A stretch of 64,000 nt of DNA, from contig OX578155.1 in the NCBI GenBank assembly GCA_951213105.1, positions 34,555,984 to 34,619,983 of the forward strand, in the 5' to 3' direction. Shown in pieces: positions 11,707 to 21,212 of this stretch (positions within the stretch are counted from its first letter, which is position 1; each line of letters opens with the position of its first letter). The notes under the pieces were generated by a model, which had not been told where the DNA came from, did not search any database, and worked only from the letters and a program-made list of their open reading frames with translations. The DNA is from Amaurobius ferox. Taxonomy: Eukaryota; Arthropoda; Arachnida; Araneae; Amaurobiidae. Both the position numbers and the translations under genes were made by a program.

Positions 11707-11945
11707 CTCGCCGATGTGGTGGTCGAGCGGTCAAAGAGAAAGGCGTTTCCTCGTGATGGCTCGGCTGCCAGATTGCGGGTTCGAGTCCCGCCTACGGGCA
11801 TGGATGTTGTAATGTCTTGTTTGGGGCAGAAGTCAGACTTCTACATTCGGGTGCCCCGGGTCATTAGACTAAACAGAAGCAGTGCACTCATTCTTCCTTA
11901 ATTGTAATGTTAGGGACACGACAACAACAACAACAACAGCAACAA
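11707..11945 (+). mobile_element. SINE family 2 copy, tRNA-derived
   Basis: A tRNA Leu/Ser-like head (GTGGTCGAGCGGTCAAAG A box, GGGTTCGAGTCCCGCC B box) is followed by an unrelated body (GAAGTCAGACTTCTACATTC) and a (CAA)n tail at 11920-11945. A second copy lies inverted at 54378-54616. The ends of the head do not pair as an acceptor stem, so it is not a tRNA gene. Confidence 0.8.
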
Positions 11946-12317
11946 AATATCACTCTAACCCGATGCAACGGTGTGACGTCCCCCCATTTCTGGGCGGGGC
12001 TGTCGGGGAAGAATCGGATCCTCGCTGAGAAATATAAAATCATAACGTCTTTAAAATTGCGATCCTGCGGGCAATTTTCATTATTTCTTGATCAGATTGG
12101 ACATGTAAGAATGCTAGATGTTTGAGCTTTCTAAAAATGTAAATTATTAGTCGAAATTAAGAGTATAGTTTTTACGATGGGAGGATTTAAAAACGGAAGT
12201 TGGTTTTCTTGAACCGAAAGTGACTTTTGTTTTAAAATCTTTAAAAAATATTAGAAATAGAAATTGAGATTCGAAATTGATATATTTTTACTCGCAATTG
12301 TCTGCTCTTTCCGGTGG

Positions 12318-12470
12318 TGTTGTTGTTGTTGTTGTTACCCAGACCGTCCGACCTACCAGAATTGTGTAAGGTAACTGTTTGGACGGCCGGGAAGTGCCAC
12401 CCAATTTAGACCGGAACCCAGTGGGGGAGGCATCCACAGGGACCGCATCCACAGGGACTTTCCGGTGGTG
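12318..12470 (-). mobile_element. SINE family 1, 3' portion
   Basis: Minus-strand tail (complement of (GTT)n at 12318-12336), GGTCGGACGGTCTGGG word and the ACTGGGTTCCGGTC block. A duplicated 14-bp GCATCCACAGGGAC marks the 5' break. The head is missing. Confidence 0.8.
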
Positions 12471-13104
12471 TGATTTGTTTTTTCTACGACGTCTGGATCG
12501 TGGAGAAAAAAGTGGAAAAATGGAAAAAAATGGTCGAAATCGCATAAAACATTAAATAACTAAAAAAATAAATCAAATTTTAAAAATCGGTTTTCATGTG
12601 TCCCCTTCCCGCCCCCCCCCCCCGGGTCTCCGATTGCCAAATTTCGTAGCTCTCCGACGCGCGGTCGCTGAACGTATAGTGTATAAGACAGACACACAGA
12701 CATCGCCTTTTATTATATAGATAGCTATCACATTTAGTTTTTAAAATATACGCATTACAAACTTGAAAAACGTCAAAGTTTCATACGTCTTGACAAGATG
12801 ATTACTCGAAAATTATAAGAGCTTATTTAAAGAGTAAATATACATTTATAGATCAAATTTCATCATGCATATTTTAGTCACTTACTATTTATATCTATCT
12901 TTTATAGTTTCAAAGGTATTTCGAGTGAAAAAAAAAAAGAAGAGCTCCTTCAGATACTTTTTAAAGTTTTTTGGAGAAAACAGAGTTCGATCCAAAATCT
13001 AATTATAGTATACACTTGTAGGGTATTCAAAGAGCTACAAATTTTTGTTTATTGTTCAAAGACAGCTCCTTTAATTTTAAATATGTAGGCATTACGACCT
13101 ACCT
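12471..13104. other. No gene seen
   Basis: AT-rich sequence with a C tract (12611-12624). Nothing recognisable. Confidence 0.4.
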
Positions 13105-13402
13105 AAGGTGTATGGTATCTATTTGGACGTCCAGGAAGTGCCACCCAATTTAGACTGGAAACCAGTGGGTGAGGCTTCCATAGGGACCGTACCCTCCTTC
13201 CCTTTCCACCAATTTCTATTTTCCCCTTCCACCAAGCTTTATTTTTACCTTCCACCAACCTCTCGGAAGGACTTACGGACCCAAATATTTAACGTGCCCG
13301 TACTCCACGTGAACACGGGGACAATTTGGGCAGAGCTGGGAATCGAATGCGTGTTGTCAGAGTGCAATCCTCTCACGTTAATTACTGGGCTGTTCTACCC
13401 CA
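13105..13402 (-). mobile_element. SINE family 1, near full length, diverged
   Basis: On the minus strand it runs from a degenerate head (near 13390) through the CGTGTTCACGTGGAGTACGG block to the CCCACTGGTTTCCAGTCTAA block and tail. The body carries a local duplication of the TTCCACCAA segment (13200-13260). Confidence 0.7.
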
Positions 13403-13629
13403 ACTAGAGGAGATCGACTGTATCACGTGATGTCTCCCTAGTTTGTCGCACCACGTGTGAAGACCGTGTGTTGCTCAACAGCAAATACGGGATTGGAACG
13501 CTGACCAGTCCTCCTCCATACACGTATGCAGCGGTCATCAGTCCTGAGAGAGACACAGGATTCGTCGCTAGAGGCAACATGCCTTCAATCGGACACTGTC
13601 TAGGCTGACTGAGCTCGGAACCAATCCAG

Positions 13630-13877
13630 ACTGCTCTGCCTATGTTGATGACTGCTCTGCCTATGTTGATGACTACTCTGCCTATGTTGATGACTGCTCT
13701 GCCTATGTTGATGACTATTCTACCTATGTTGATGACTATTCTGCCTATGTTGATGACTGCTCTGCCTATGTTGATGACTGCTCTGTCTATGTTGATGACT
13801 ACTCTGCCTATGTTGATGACTACTCTGCCTATGTTGATGACTACTCTGCCTATGTTGATGACTGCTCTGCCTATGTG
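13630..13877. repeat. 21-bp minisatellite
   Basis: About 12 tandem units of CTCTGCCTATGTTGATGACT plus one base with single-base variants. Because 21 is a multiple of three, both strands stay open (161 codons on minus), but the translation is only a 7-residue repeat. It ends 13 bp before the palindromic element. Confidence 0.95.
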
Positions 13878-13884
13878 AATTAGT

Positions 13885-13890
13885 AGCATA
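13885..13890. repeat. Target site duplication, left
   Basis: AGCATA directly before the AGTAGGGG terminus; identical to 26487-26492. Confidence 0.75.
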
Positions 13891-13922
13891 AGTAGGGGAT
13901 TAGGGAGAGTTCAGCGCCACTT

Positions 13923-14029
13923 CAGAGGCGGTGAATCCCTATACTTTAACATGGGGAACCCTCCGAGGCCAGAAAATGAGTGCATCAACAGAGGCGGTGG
14001 TAAAGTCCCATGCTTTAACATAGGGGTTC
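13923..14029. promoter_or_regulatory. Subterminal direct repeats of the element
   Basis: Two related blocks (13923-13959 and 13989-14029) each read CAGAGGCGGTG, then a CTTTAACAT core and an RGGGG tail, 66 bp apart. Mirror copies are at 26348-26388 and 26418-26454. Inference: binding sites for an end-recognition or terminal protein. Confidence 0.4.
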
Positions 14030-14148
14030 TCAGAAGTCGGTGTGAGGCAGCACAGTTCCATAAGGTGACGTCACAGAAGAGAGTGGAGTTTATGACGTAT
14101 ATTGTTTTTTCTTTTTTTGTTTTTTAGTAACAAAATTTCGTAAATGCA

Positions 14149-14179
<31 letters not shown>

Positions 14180-14204
14180 CAACAAGTTGGATTTTGAGGG
14201 TTGT

Positions 14205-14718
14205 TGGATTTCTCTATGGGAAATAACATGAATTTTAAGAAAGTGTCACTTTTAGCGTTTTTTCACAAAAAGTTTCAAAAACGTTAAAAAACAACAAAAA
14301 TGTACGTTTTTAAAATAAATTGTGGTTTTTAGATTGTTTGAATTCTCTATGGGAAATAACATGGGTTTTCGCACTTTTGTGTATTTTTTGTAAAAAAAAT
14401 GTGCGTTTTTGCAAAAGTGTTACCAAAAAAGCGTTTTTTGAAAAATGTGACATTTTGCGATTTTTTTTCAAAATGCCGTTTTCTCTATGGGAATTAACAT
14501 AGGTTTTCGCACTTTTACATTTTTTTTTAAAAAATGTGCGTTTTTGCAAAAGTGTTACCAAAAATGCGTTTTTTGAAAAATGTGACATTTTGCGATTTTT
14601 TTCAAAAACACACTTTTTACTTGTAAAAACTAAGAAAAACACGTTTTCAAAGTAGCAGAATTTCAGGAATCTCGGGAATCTCGGGAATCTCGAGAATCTC
14701 GGGAATCTCGGGAATTGG
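14205..14718. repeat. Tandem repeats downstream of the left polymerase gene
   Basis: Two units of about 135 bp (14345-14482, 14483-14610) plus a partial one near 14212 share CTCTATGGGAAATAACAT and TGCAAAAGTGTTACCAAAAA. They are followed by six 9-bp GGGAATCTC units (14665-14718). The open frame across them is a product of repetition, not a gene. Mirror copy at 25660-26173. Confidence 0.8.
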
Positions 14719-14834
14719 GTGTATGGGAGGGGGTATGTTTCCCCAATCCTTTCGTTCTTGGATTTCAAAATTTAAATGCAGTAATGTCTCTTTAAGAAAT
14801 TAGATGCTGTTAGAAAAATATATATATTTTTTTA

Positions 14835-14880
14835 ATTGTGGTCCCACCTCCACCCGGTGTATAGGATACACCGCCACAAT
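14835..14880. terminator. Nested hairpin 3' of the left polymerase gene
   Basis: A 7-bp outer stem (ATTGTGG/CCACAAT) encloses a 7-bp inner stem with 3-nt loop (GGTGTAT AGG ATACACC), about 30 bp after the stop codon. It could be a transcript 3'-end structure or a replication signal. Mirror copy at 25498-25543. Confidence 0.45.
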
Positions 14881-14909
14881 CTCTATTTTTTTTTCTTTTT
14901 TTTTTTTCC

Positions 14910-17900
14910 TTATTTTTTTTCCCTTCTTTCTCTTTTTCCTTTTTTTATTTTAAAATGTCCGTAGGCATAACTTGTAATGCCGTCCTCGAGTAAATATCTT
15001 TTGTCATCAATGGGTGACAAAGCCACCTTGTTCTGGCATACAGTGAATAGTTTATGATGGCTACTATCAATTCTAATCTGTTCTTCCATGGTAGGTCTAA
15101 CACTCAACAGGCACTGTCTATAGTCATTGTGCGTAATTTTCCGTGCAACCACATGTGTAGAAACACCTTTAGCTCTTTTCTTTTCTCCAGCAGATGATAG
15201 AATAGAGTACATTTTAGGTCTAAGTCCTATAAACTCTTGAATGGGGGTTGAATTCAGTTCATCTTTAAAATATCCAATACGTTTTTTATTGTCTTCACTG
15301 AAGAGGGGATGATCCTTGGGATAGTCCGAAAAATCATACAGGTGTTTATGCTGGTTCATATCTTCATAAATATCAGCAGTTTGGATTTCATAAGCCAATG
15401 AATCAGTATCGGTGAAGAGAAGCGAAGCTTTTTCACCATATTGGCTTTTAATATGTTTATAATGAAACTCATACATCAGGAGTTTAGATAACTCCAAGAT
15501 AGCAAAGCCAACGTATATAGGCCGGTTCATTAAAATGCAATTCTTTACACGTTCAACACCCACCAGATCTTCGCTAAAAATCCTGATAGCTCTATAAGCT
15601 GGAGATGCCACCAGCTTCAGGGCCCGCTTTGAAGAATTCACTAGTTCAATATTCACTCGATTTCGAAGATTCTCCATCGTTTTTCCAAACACAGCGTTAT
15701 TAAGCAATTTAAAAAAGTCTTTCTCAAAATTAGTCTTTGCCTTCTTTCTTTCTTCTGTGTTAAATTGGATGTATTTCTCCAACCAGGGCTTCTGATTAAA
15801 TTTTAAGGTCTTGTGAATTTTCTCGAGTCTTAAACCTAATGATAGGTATAGCTGAAGGTTACGATAGTGAACAATATAATGTTTCTTGTCATGCAGATTG
15901 GATACCAATTTCGTAGTACTAACAAAATGTCCATGATGTAACTGTTGAACTAGTCGTTCAGCATAGGGGGAAAGCATTTCTCGTTCAATCTTCACCCTTT
16001 CAGGGGCTAGAGGGTATTCATTATGATAATCATGTAAGGATTCAGGATACTCCAGATCCACTTCAAATATATACCCCTCTTGGGCATTATCCTTTAGACT
16101 CATTATCCAGGATTCATTCAAATTTTCTGTAGATGCCCATTCAAACCCACCATAGGGCAGTGGTTGAGACATGGCCCAACCATATAGGTTATTGGCATCA
16201 AGATAGATAATGTGCTTATCAGGCTTAGTAGAATCGTAATTTTCCAAATAACGATTATTAGCCTCAGATCTACGCTGACTTATCATACATATGCCACCGC
16301 GGATTCCACGTTCTATAAACAGTAGCATATTTTCATCTGTGAGTAGTTCTAGGGTTTGCTCAGTCATTTTTAAAGAGGCCTGCCAAGCCAGTCCAGGGGC
16401 GGTCATCATATGGGCGGCATCTAAATCATAGTTCCTCTTGCAAATTTTTCGAAAATTCTCAAATACATCGGCTAACAGTAGCACATCCGTTTTTACATAC
16501 AGGTCGTGATATTCTCCCAAGTTCTTTATGTTAAAGGTGTTCCATACTGTTTGGGCATGCCGATAATCTTCACTCTTAATATCTTCGCCTTTAATATCAT
16601 TATAAAATGCAGAAGGGGGAGGGAGCACATTTTCATCAAATTTTTGAAAGGATGTCATATAGCTATAGGGATATACTCCTTTCCTAATAAGAGCATTCTG
16701 TTGTACTATATCAGGGAAATGTTCTCTGAGAATATGAAATTCACTCAAGTCTAAATTGGAAACTAGCTTTTCCAGGGAAGCATTCAGAAACTGTAGGCTA
16801 TCAATAAATTGTAAACAGACACGGGGCCCCTCTTTCTTTGAAATCTTAAAAGATATGTATTTTTCCATATTAGTGGCAATCACATCAATTTTATGGTCTT
16901 GCAATTTCCCAAAACTCAGCATAATATGATGAGAGTCATAATTTTTTAAATTATGAAACACTACAGGAATATTAATACTTTGCCTATAGTTAAGATTACA
17001 GGCATTATGCAGGGCACCTCTATAGGCTCCAGTCACGTGATTGTGATCACGCACACGATCTGTTTTCAGTTCACGATGGCACACGTTACAATGGGTAGCT
17101 CTTTCAAAGTCAACTTCATTCTCTTTAGTCATTCGTAGTGGTTTAACATAACGTAATTTTTCTCCAAGATACTGTTTCTCCATTATCAAGTTGTTAAGAA
17201 AATGATTCACAGGGTCGATACCTCGATACACAGTAGCTTGTTTCAGGCATTTTCCATCAGGCCCTATAATAACATAAGCATATCCACAAGGTTCATGAAT
17301 CGCTAGTCTATGCGTGTAAGATCTAATATTCGAGGGTTTAGTAGTGTCTTCTTTAACGATCAGGGCTTCAAAGTCAGCATAAATGATGAAAGGGATAGAA
17401 TGCTGATACTGTTTGTTCGTGAATTGGAGATATTTCTGATCTTCCGAGGGCATTTTAATGCGCTGAGGTGCATGTTCTTTGCAATATTGAGCATGATCTT
17501 GCAAAAGATCGTCTCTACTGTAACGATGTAAACATCTATAACATATATATTGGGCTCCATTGTGCTTAGTTATATCTCCCAGCAAGCGTGACATATTCCT
17601 TATGAGAGTATAGTGTTGCTTATCTTCATCACTAATCAGCAGGAGATTCACACAGTCTTCATCTTCACGTTTGGATATATGCAAAGGAAAAATATCTTCA
17701 TCTTCGTATCCATATACATTTATTCGTATATTATTCAATTTTTCAATCTGAGGAATCTTCACAACTGAGATAGGGTATTGAATATCTCCAAGTTTAATGT
17801 CATTTTCAAAACTTTTATAATGTGACACTCTTTCAGGATGACCTTCACGGGATATATAGTATTTGTGGGCTAATAGGCACCACACCAGGCATTTCTCGTC

Positions 17901-19158
17901 TTCATTTCGAATATTGAGTAAAGCTTTCTTGGCTGCAAGTTTTGTTGGCAAAGGTATATAGCTAGAAGCTGCAAGAGGCTTATACTTTGCACAGAAAACA
18001 TCTATCTTTCGCATCTTTTGTAAAGTCCATCCAGAGCCTCGGCTGACAAATTCTTCGAATAACTTCAAGATTTGAGAAAAGGCTTCTTCAACATTGTTGG
18101 GAGGGGCATCATCACGAAGTTCTGTCACAACATCTGTTCTAAAATATGAGCTGGATACCTCTTGGCCATTTGCAATGTCACGAATAAATTGCACATCCGC
18201 AATAAGATACCACTTAATAGATCTGTATGCATCAAGTTCGTCTTTTAATATCTTCAATAGCTGAGGGCGAATCTCATCAAAGCATAGCATAAGATCCCCC
18301 TCTACACTTTCAGTGGGTTCCAGAGTGTGTACAGAGAATACATCTAAACCCTTCTTCTTCTTCGCTGCAATCTTGGGGCGCTTATTAGAAGTTGAGGCTA
18401 AAGCAGGAGCTTTTCTCTTTTTAGAACCATGTTCAATACGCTGATGGCGCAGGGCATCACTTTTCTTGCTGAATATAAGTTCACAATGCATGCATTTCAC
18501 ACCATCCTTCAGATGAAGTAACAGGTGGCGCTTCAGGTTATCTCGTCTAGTAAACTGTATGGAGCATTGAGTGCATTCAAACACTTTAACGGGAGAATGC
18601 ATATTCGCATGTCTAGCCAAGTCTTCCTTACGAACAAATGCACGTTCGCATACTTTACATCGATAAGTCAAGGCATCATCGTCAGAATGAATCTTCATAT
18701 GTCTTGCTAAGGCATCTTTTCTGGAAAAGTGCTTATTACAAGATAAACACACCTGCAAGAGATAAAAAAAAATACAAGACCTTAGTATAAACACGCTATT
18801 CTCGGTAACAATGTAATACATTTCAGATGTATATATATCATTACAAATGTATATAAAGTAATCGCTAATCCATTATACTATCCCCATTAGAAATAATAAA
18901 ATTCCTGGATTAAAGAATATATCCAGATACAACACATTTCATGTAAGACCCCCAAGACATTTCATTAAATTCATAAAAACACTCATTAAAAAAGTTGTTA
19001 CGCATCATAAAAATACAAAGTTTAATAAAATGAGAGAATAAAATCACATTAAAACAAGTACTTACATGTCCAATCCTGTTCAAAGAGGGTGCATTACGCA
19101 TAGGAACATCAGTAACGGTAGGGATAGTACCTCCGATATTACTTTCTAAGGCAAACAT
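14910..19158 (-). CDS. Protein-primed DNA polymerase B with zinc fingers and EndoVII motif, left copy
   Basis: Two exons: 19066-19158 (31 codons) and 14910-18752, joined in phase 0 across a 313-bp GT-AG intron (18753-19065), for about 1311 residues. The protein is the same as the right copy until the last few residues: an 8-bp deletion relative to the right arm removes the stop after KIKK, so this copy ends in an extra 9-residue basic tail. All polymerase and exonuclease motifs, five zinc-binding clusters and the DHNH motif are intact (residue positions are given for the right copy). The gene points away from the palindrome centre and lies about 1 kb from the left terminus. A function in replicating the element by protein priming is inferred from the family. 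No terminal protein domain is separately recognisable, though the long N-terminal region could contain it. Confidence 0.9.
18753..19065 (-). other. Intron of the left polymerase gene
   Basis: 313 bp, donor GTAAGT and acceptor CTCTTGCAG after a T-rich tract. Without it the first zinc finger loses its leading residues to an unrelated 23-codon read-through start. Confidence 0.8.
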
Positions 19159-19258
19159 ACTCGCAGAGCAACTTCAAACACGACTTAACAGCACGAAACT
19201 CACAGCAGAAATGATAAAATCGCTGCTTAAAGACCACCTACATCCATTCATAAAAAAT

Positions 19259-19334
19259 AGTTCCTGGTGTATCCTTCCGCCAAGATGACCCCAAGGTTAT
19301 CTCTAAAGAGTTCTTCGTGTATCCATCCGCCAAG
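19259..19334. promoter_or_regulatory. Duplicated 26-bp motif upstream of the left polymerase gene
   Basis: Two near-identical copies of a motif containing CTTGGCGGAWGGATACAC (here inverted), 50 bp apart and 100-176 bp upstream of the start codon. Mirror copy at 21037-21112. A role as an upstream control element is inferred from position only. Confidence 0.35.
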
Positions 19335-19939
19335 GGCATGCCAAGGTCACATGATAGTTATATCACGGTTACCGCTAGATTTACAACACGCGAATGTAAT
19401 TATGCACACATCCGATAAAAAAATAAACAATTCATTCAACATCGCAATCGATTATATCCTTTTTAATAATTGTAATCGATATATTAAATAAATTCACATC
19501 TTAAAAAATAATAGATTTTAATAAAATAATGAAAGAAAATCCCTTTGCGAGACCCCTCAGAACCCCCAATCGTTATGCAATACAACAACGCGCAAGCATA
19601 AAAACCCCGAATAACATACTTCTCTCTCCCCCTCCCTCCCCGAGACACCAACACTCACTTCACCACACGCTAAACGTAACCCATAGCAACCGGAATCCAT
19701 AATAAAACATTCACCTTCGCCCCCAACGTACATCCAAATACACAGTCATTCAACGTGAAAGCCGTATTTTTACAGCAAAACGCACTTTACAGGGATTCAT
19801 AGAACAAAAAATCATAAAAAATCAACAAATTCACCCAGAAACTAGCTAAAACCCTCAAATTACTTATAATTATCATCTACATATGCTATATAACCATTTA
19901 CAACCTTAAAAAGGTGAGTATGCTAGTAGAAAAGAAAGG

Positions 19940-20431
19940 GGTGTTCTGCGGCAGTGGCTCAGCGATGCTCAGCGCTCAGCAAAATGGCCGCCATCGTGAA
20001 TTCCGTAATCCTGGACGGGGGTGTAAAAGGGGGGGGGGGGAAATGAAAAAAAGGTGGGGGTGAAAATTTTGGAGAAACTTTTTGTCGGGTGGCAACGATG
20101 TTGTAGTCTTGTACGAGGGGTTGAGGGGGAAATACATTTTTTTTTAAATGAGATTTTTTCTAAGTATGGAAGAAACTTTTTGGGGATGGCAACACCTCCG
20201 CCTCTGCGGCAGTGGCTCAGCGACGTTCAGCACCCCCTAGCGGTGGAAAGGGGTACTAATAGGGAAATTAGGAATTTTGTGAAAATTAATAAAAAATTGA
20301 GTTTTTAAAATTTTTTAAAAACTTTTTTAATTTTATCAAAATATTACATAGAGGATACTTTCTGGAAATACTAAAAAATATTTATTTTTTCTTTCCAGAA
20401 ACTATTTTAGGCGGCCATTCTGGCGAACCCA
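19940..20431. other. Non-palindromic centre (spacer) of the element
   Basis: Unlike the arms, this stretch does not pair. It contains a G tract (20029-20040), a direct repeat CTGCGGCAGTGGCTCAGCGA (19946 and 20205), a second direct repeat AGAAACTTTTTG followed by ATGGCAAC or GTGGCAAC, and GTTCAGCACC...GCGGTGG resembling the outer terminus. The reading frame at 20054-20308 has no recognisable domain. Including the arm edges, 19926-20445 starts AGTAGAAAAG and ends CTTTTCTACT, like a small element with its own termini. Confidence 0.6.
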
Positions 20432-21036
20432 CCTTCCTTTTCTACTAGCATACTCACCTTTTTAAGGTTGTAAATGGTTATATAGCATATGTAGATGATA
20501 ATTATAAGTAATTTGAGGGTTTTAGCTAGTTTCTGGGTGAATTTGTTGATTTTTTATGATTTTTTGTTCTATGAATCCCTGTAAAGTGCGTTTTGCTGTA
20601 AAAATACGGCTTTCACGTTGAATGACTGTGTATTTGGATGTACGTTGGGGGCGAAGGTGAATGTTTTATTATGGATTCCGGTTGCTATGGGTTACGTTTA
20701 GCGTGTGGTGAAGTGAGTGTTGGTGTCTCGGGGAGGGAGGGGGAGAGAGAAGTATGTTATTCGGGGTTTTTATGCTTGCGCGTTGTTGTATTGCATAACG
20801 ATTGGGGGTTCTGAGGGGTCTCGCAAAGGGATTTTCTTTCATTATTTTATTAAAATCTATTATTTTTTAAGATGTGAATTTATTTAATATATCGATTACA
20901 ATTATTAAAAAGGATATAATCGATTGCGATGTTGAATGAATTGTTTATTTTTTTATCGGATGTGTGCATAATTACATTCGCGTGTTGTAAATCTAGCGGT
21001 AACCGTGATATAACTATCATGTGACCTTGGCATGCC

Positions 21037-21112
21037 CTTGGCGGATGGATACACGAAGAACTCTTTAGAGATAACCTTGGGGTCATCTTGGCGGAAGGAT
21101 ACACCAGGAACT
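21037..21112. promoter_or_regulatory. Duplicated 26-bp motif upstream of the right polymerase gene
   Basis: CTTGGCGGATGGATACACGA at 21037 and CTTGGCGGAAGGATACACCA at 21087, 50 bp apart and 100-176 bp before the ATG. It is the mirror of 19259-19334. Confidence 0.35.
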
Positions 21113-21212
21113 ATTTTTTATGAATGGATGTAGGTGGTCTTTAAGCAGCGATTTTATCATTTCTGCTGTGAGTTTCGTGCTGTTAAGTCGTGTTTGAAGT
21201 TGCTCTGCGAGT

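Larger units (their letters stand above)
13891..19939. repeat. Left arm of the giant inverted repeat
   Basis: Pairs with 20432-26486. In the positions compared by eye the only differences are three low-complexity length changes: T29 versus A28 at 14151-14179, T12 versus A11 near 14896-14907, and an 8-bp T/A-rich insertion in the right arm at the 3' end of the polymerase gene. One substitution (19935) lies at the inner edge. Confidence 0.9.

Noticed and set aside
11707..11795. tRNA-Leu/Ser-like sequence
   Set aside because: The A and B boxes are present but the ends do not form an acceptor stem, and the sequence continues into a body and CAA tail shared with 54378-54616, so it is a SINE head.
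13404..13889. 161-codon open frame on the minus strand
   Set aside because: It is a translation of the 21-bp minisatellite; openness follows from the period being a multiple of three.
14310..14768. 152-codon open frame, mirrored at 25610-26068
   Set aside because: It spans the 9-bp and 135-bp tandem repeats, has low-complexity composition and resembles no protein family.
19267..19491. 74-codon open frame, mirrored at 20880-21104
   Set aside because: It lies in the probable upstream control region of the polymerase gene, has no recognisable domain, and its presence in both arms adds no support because the arms are identical.
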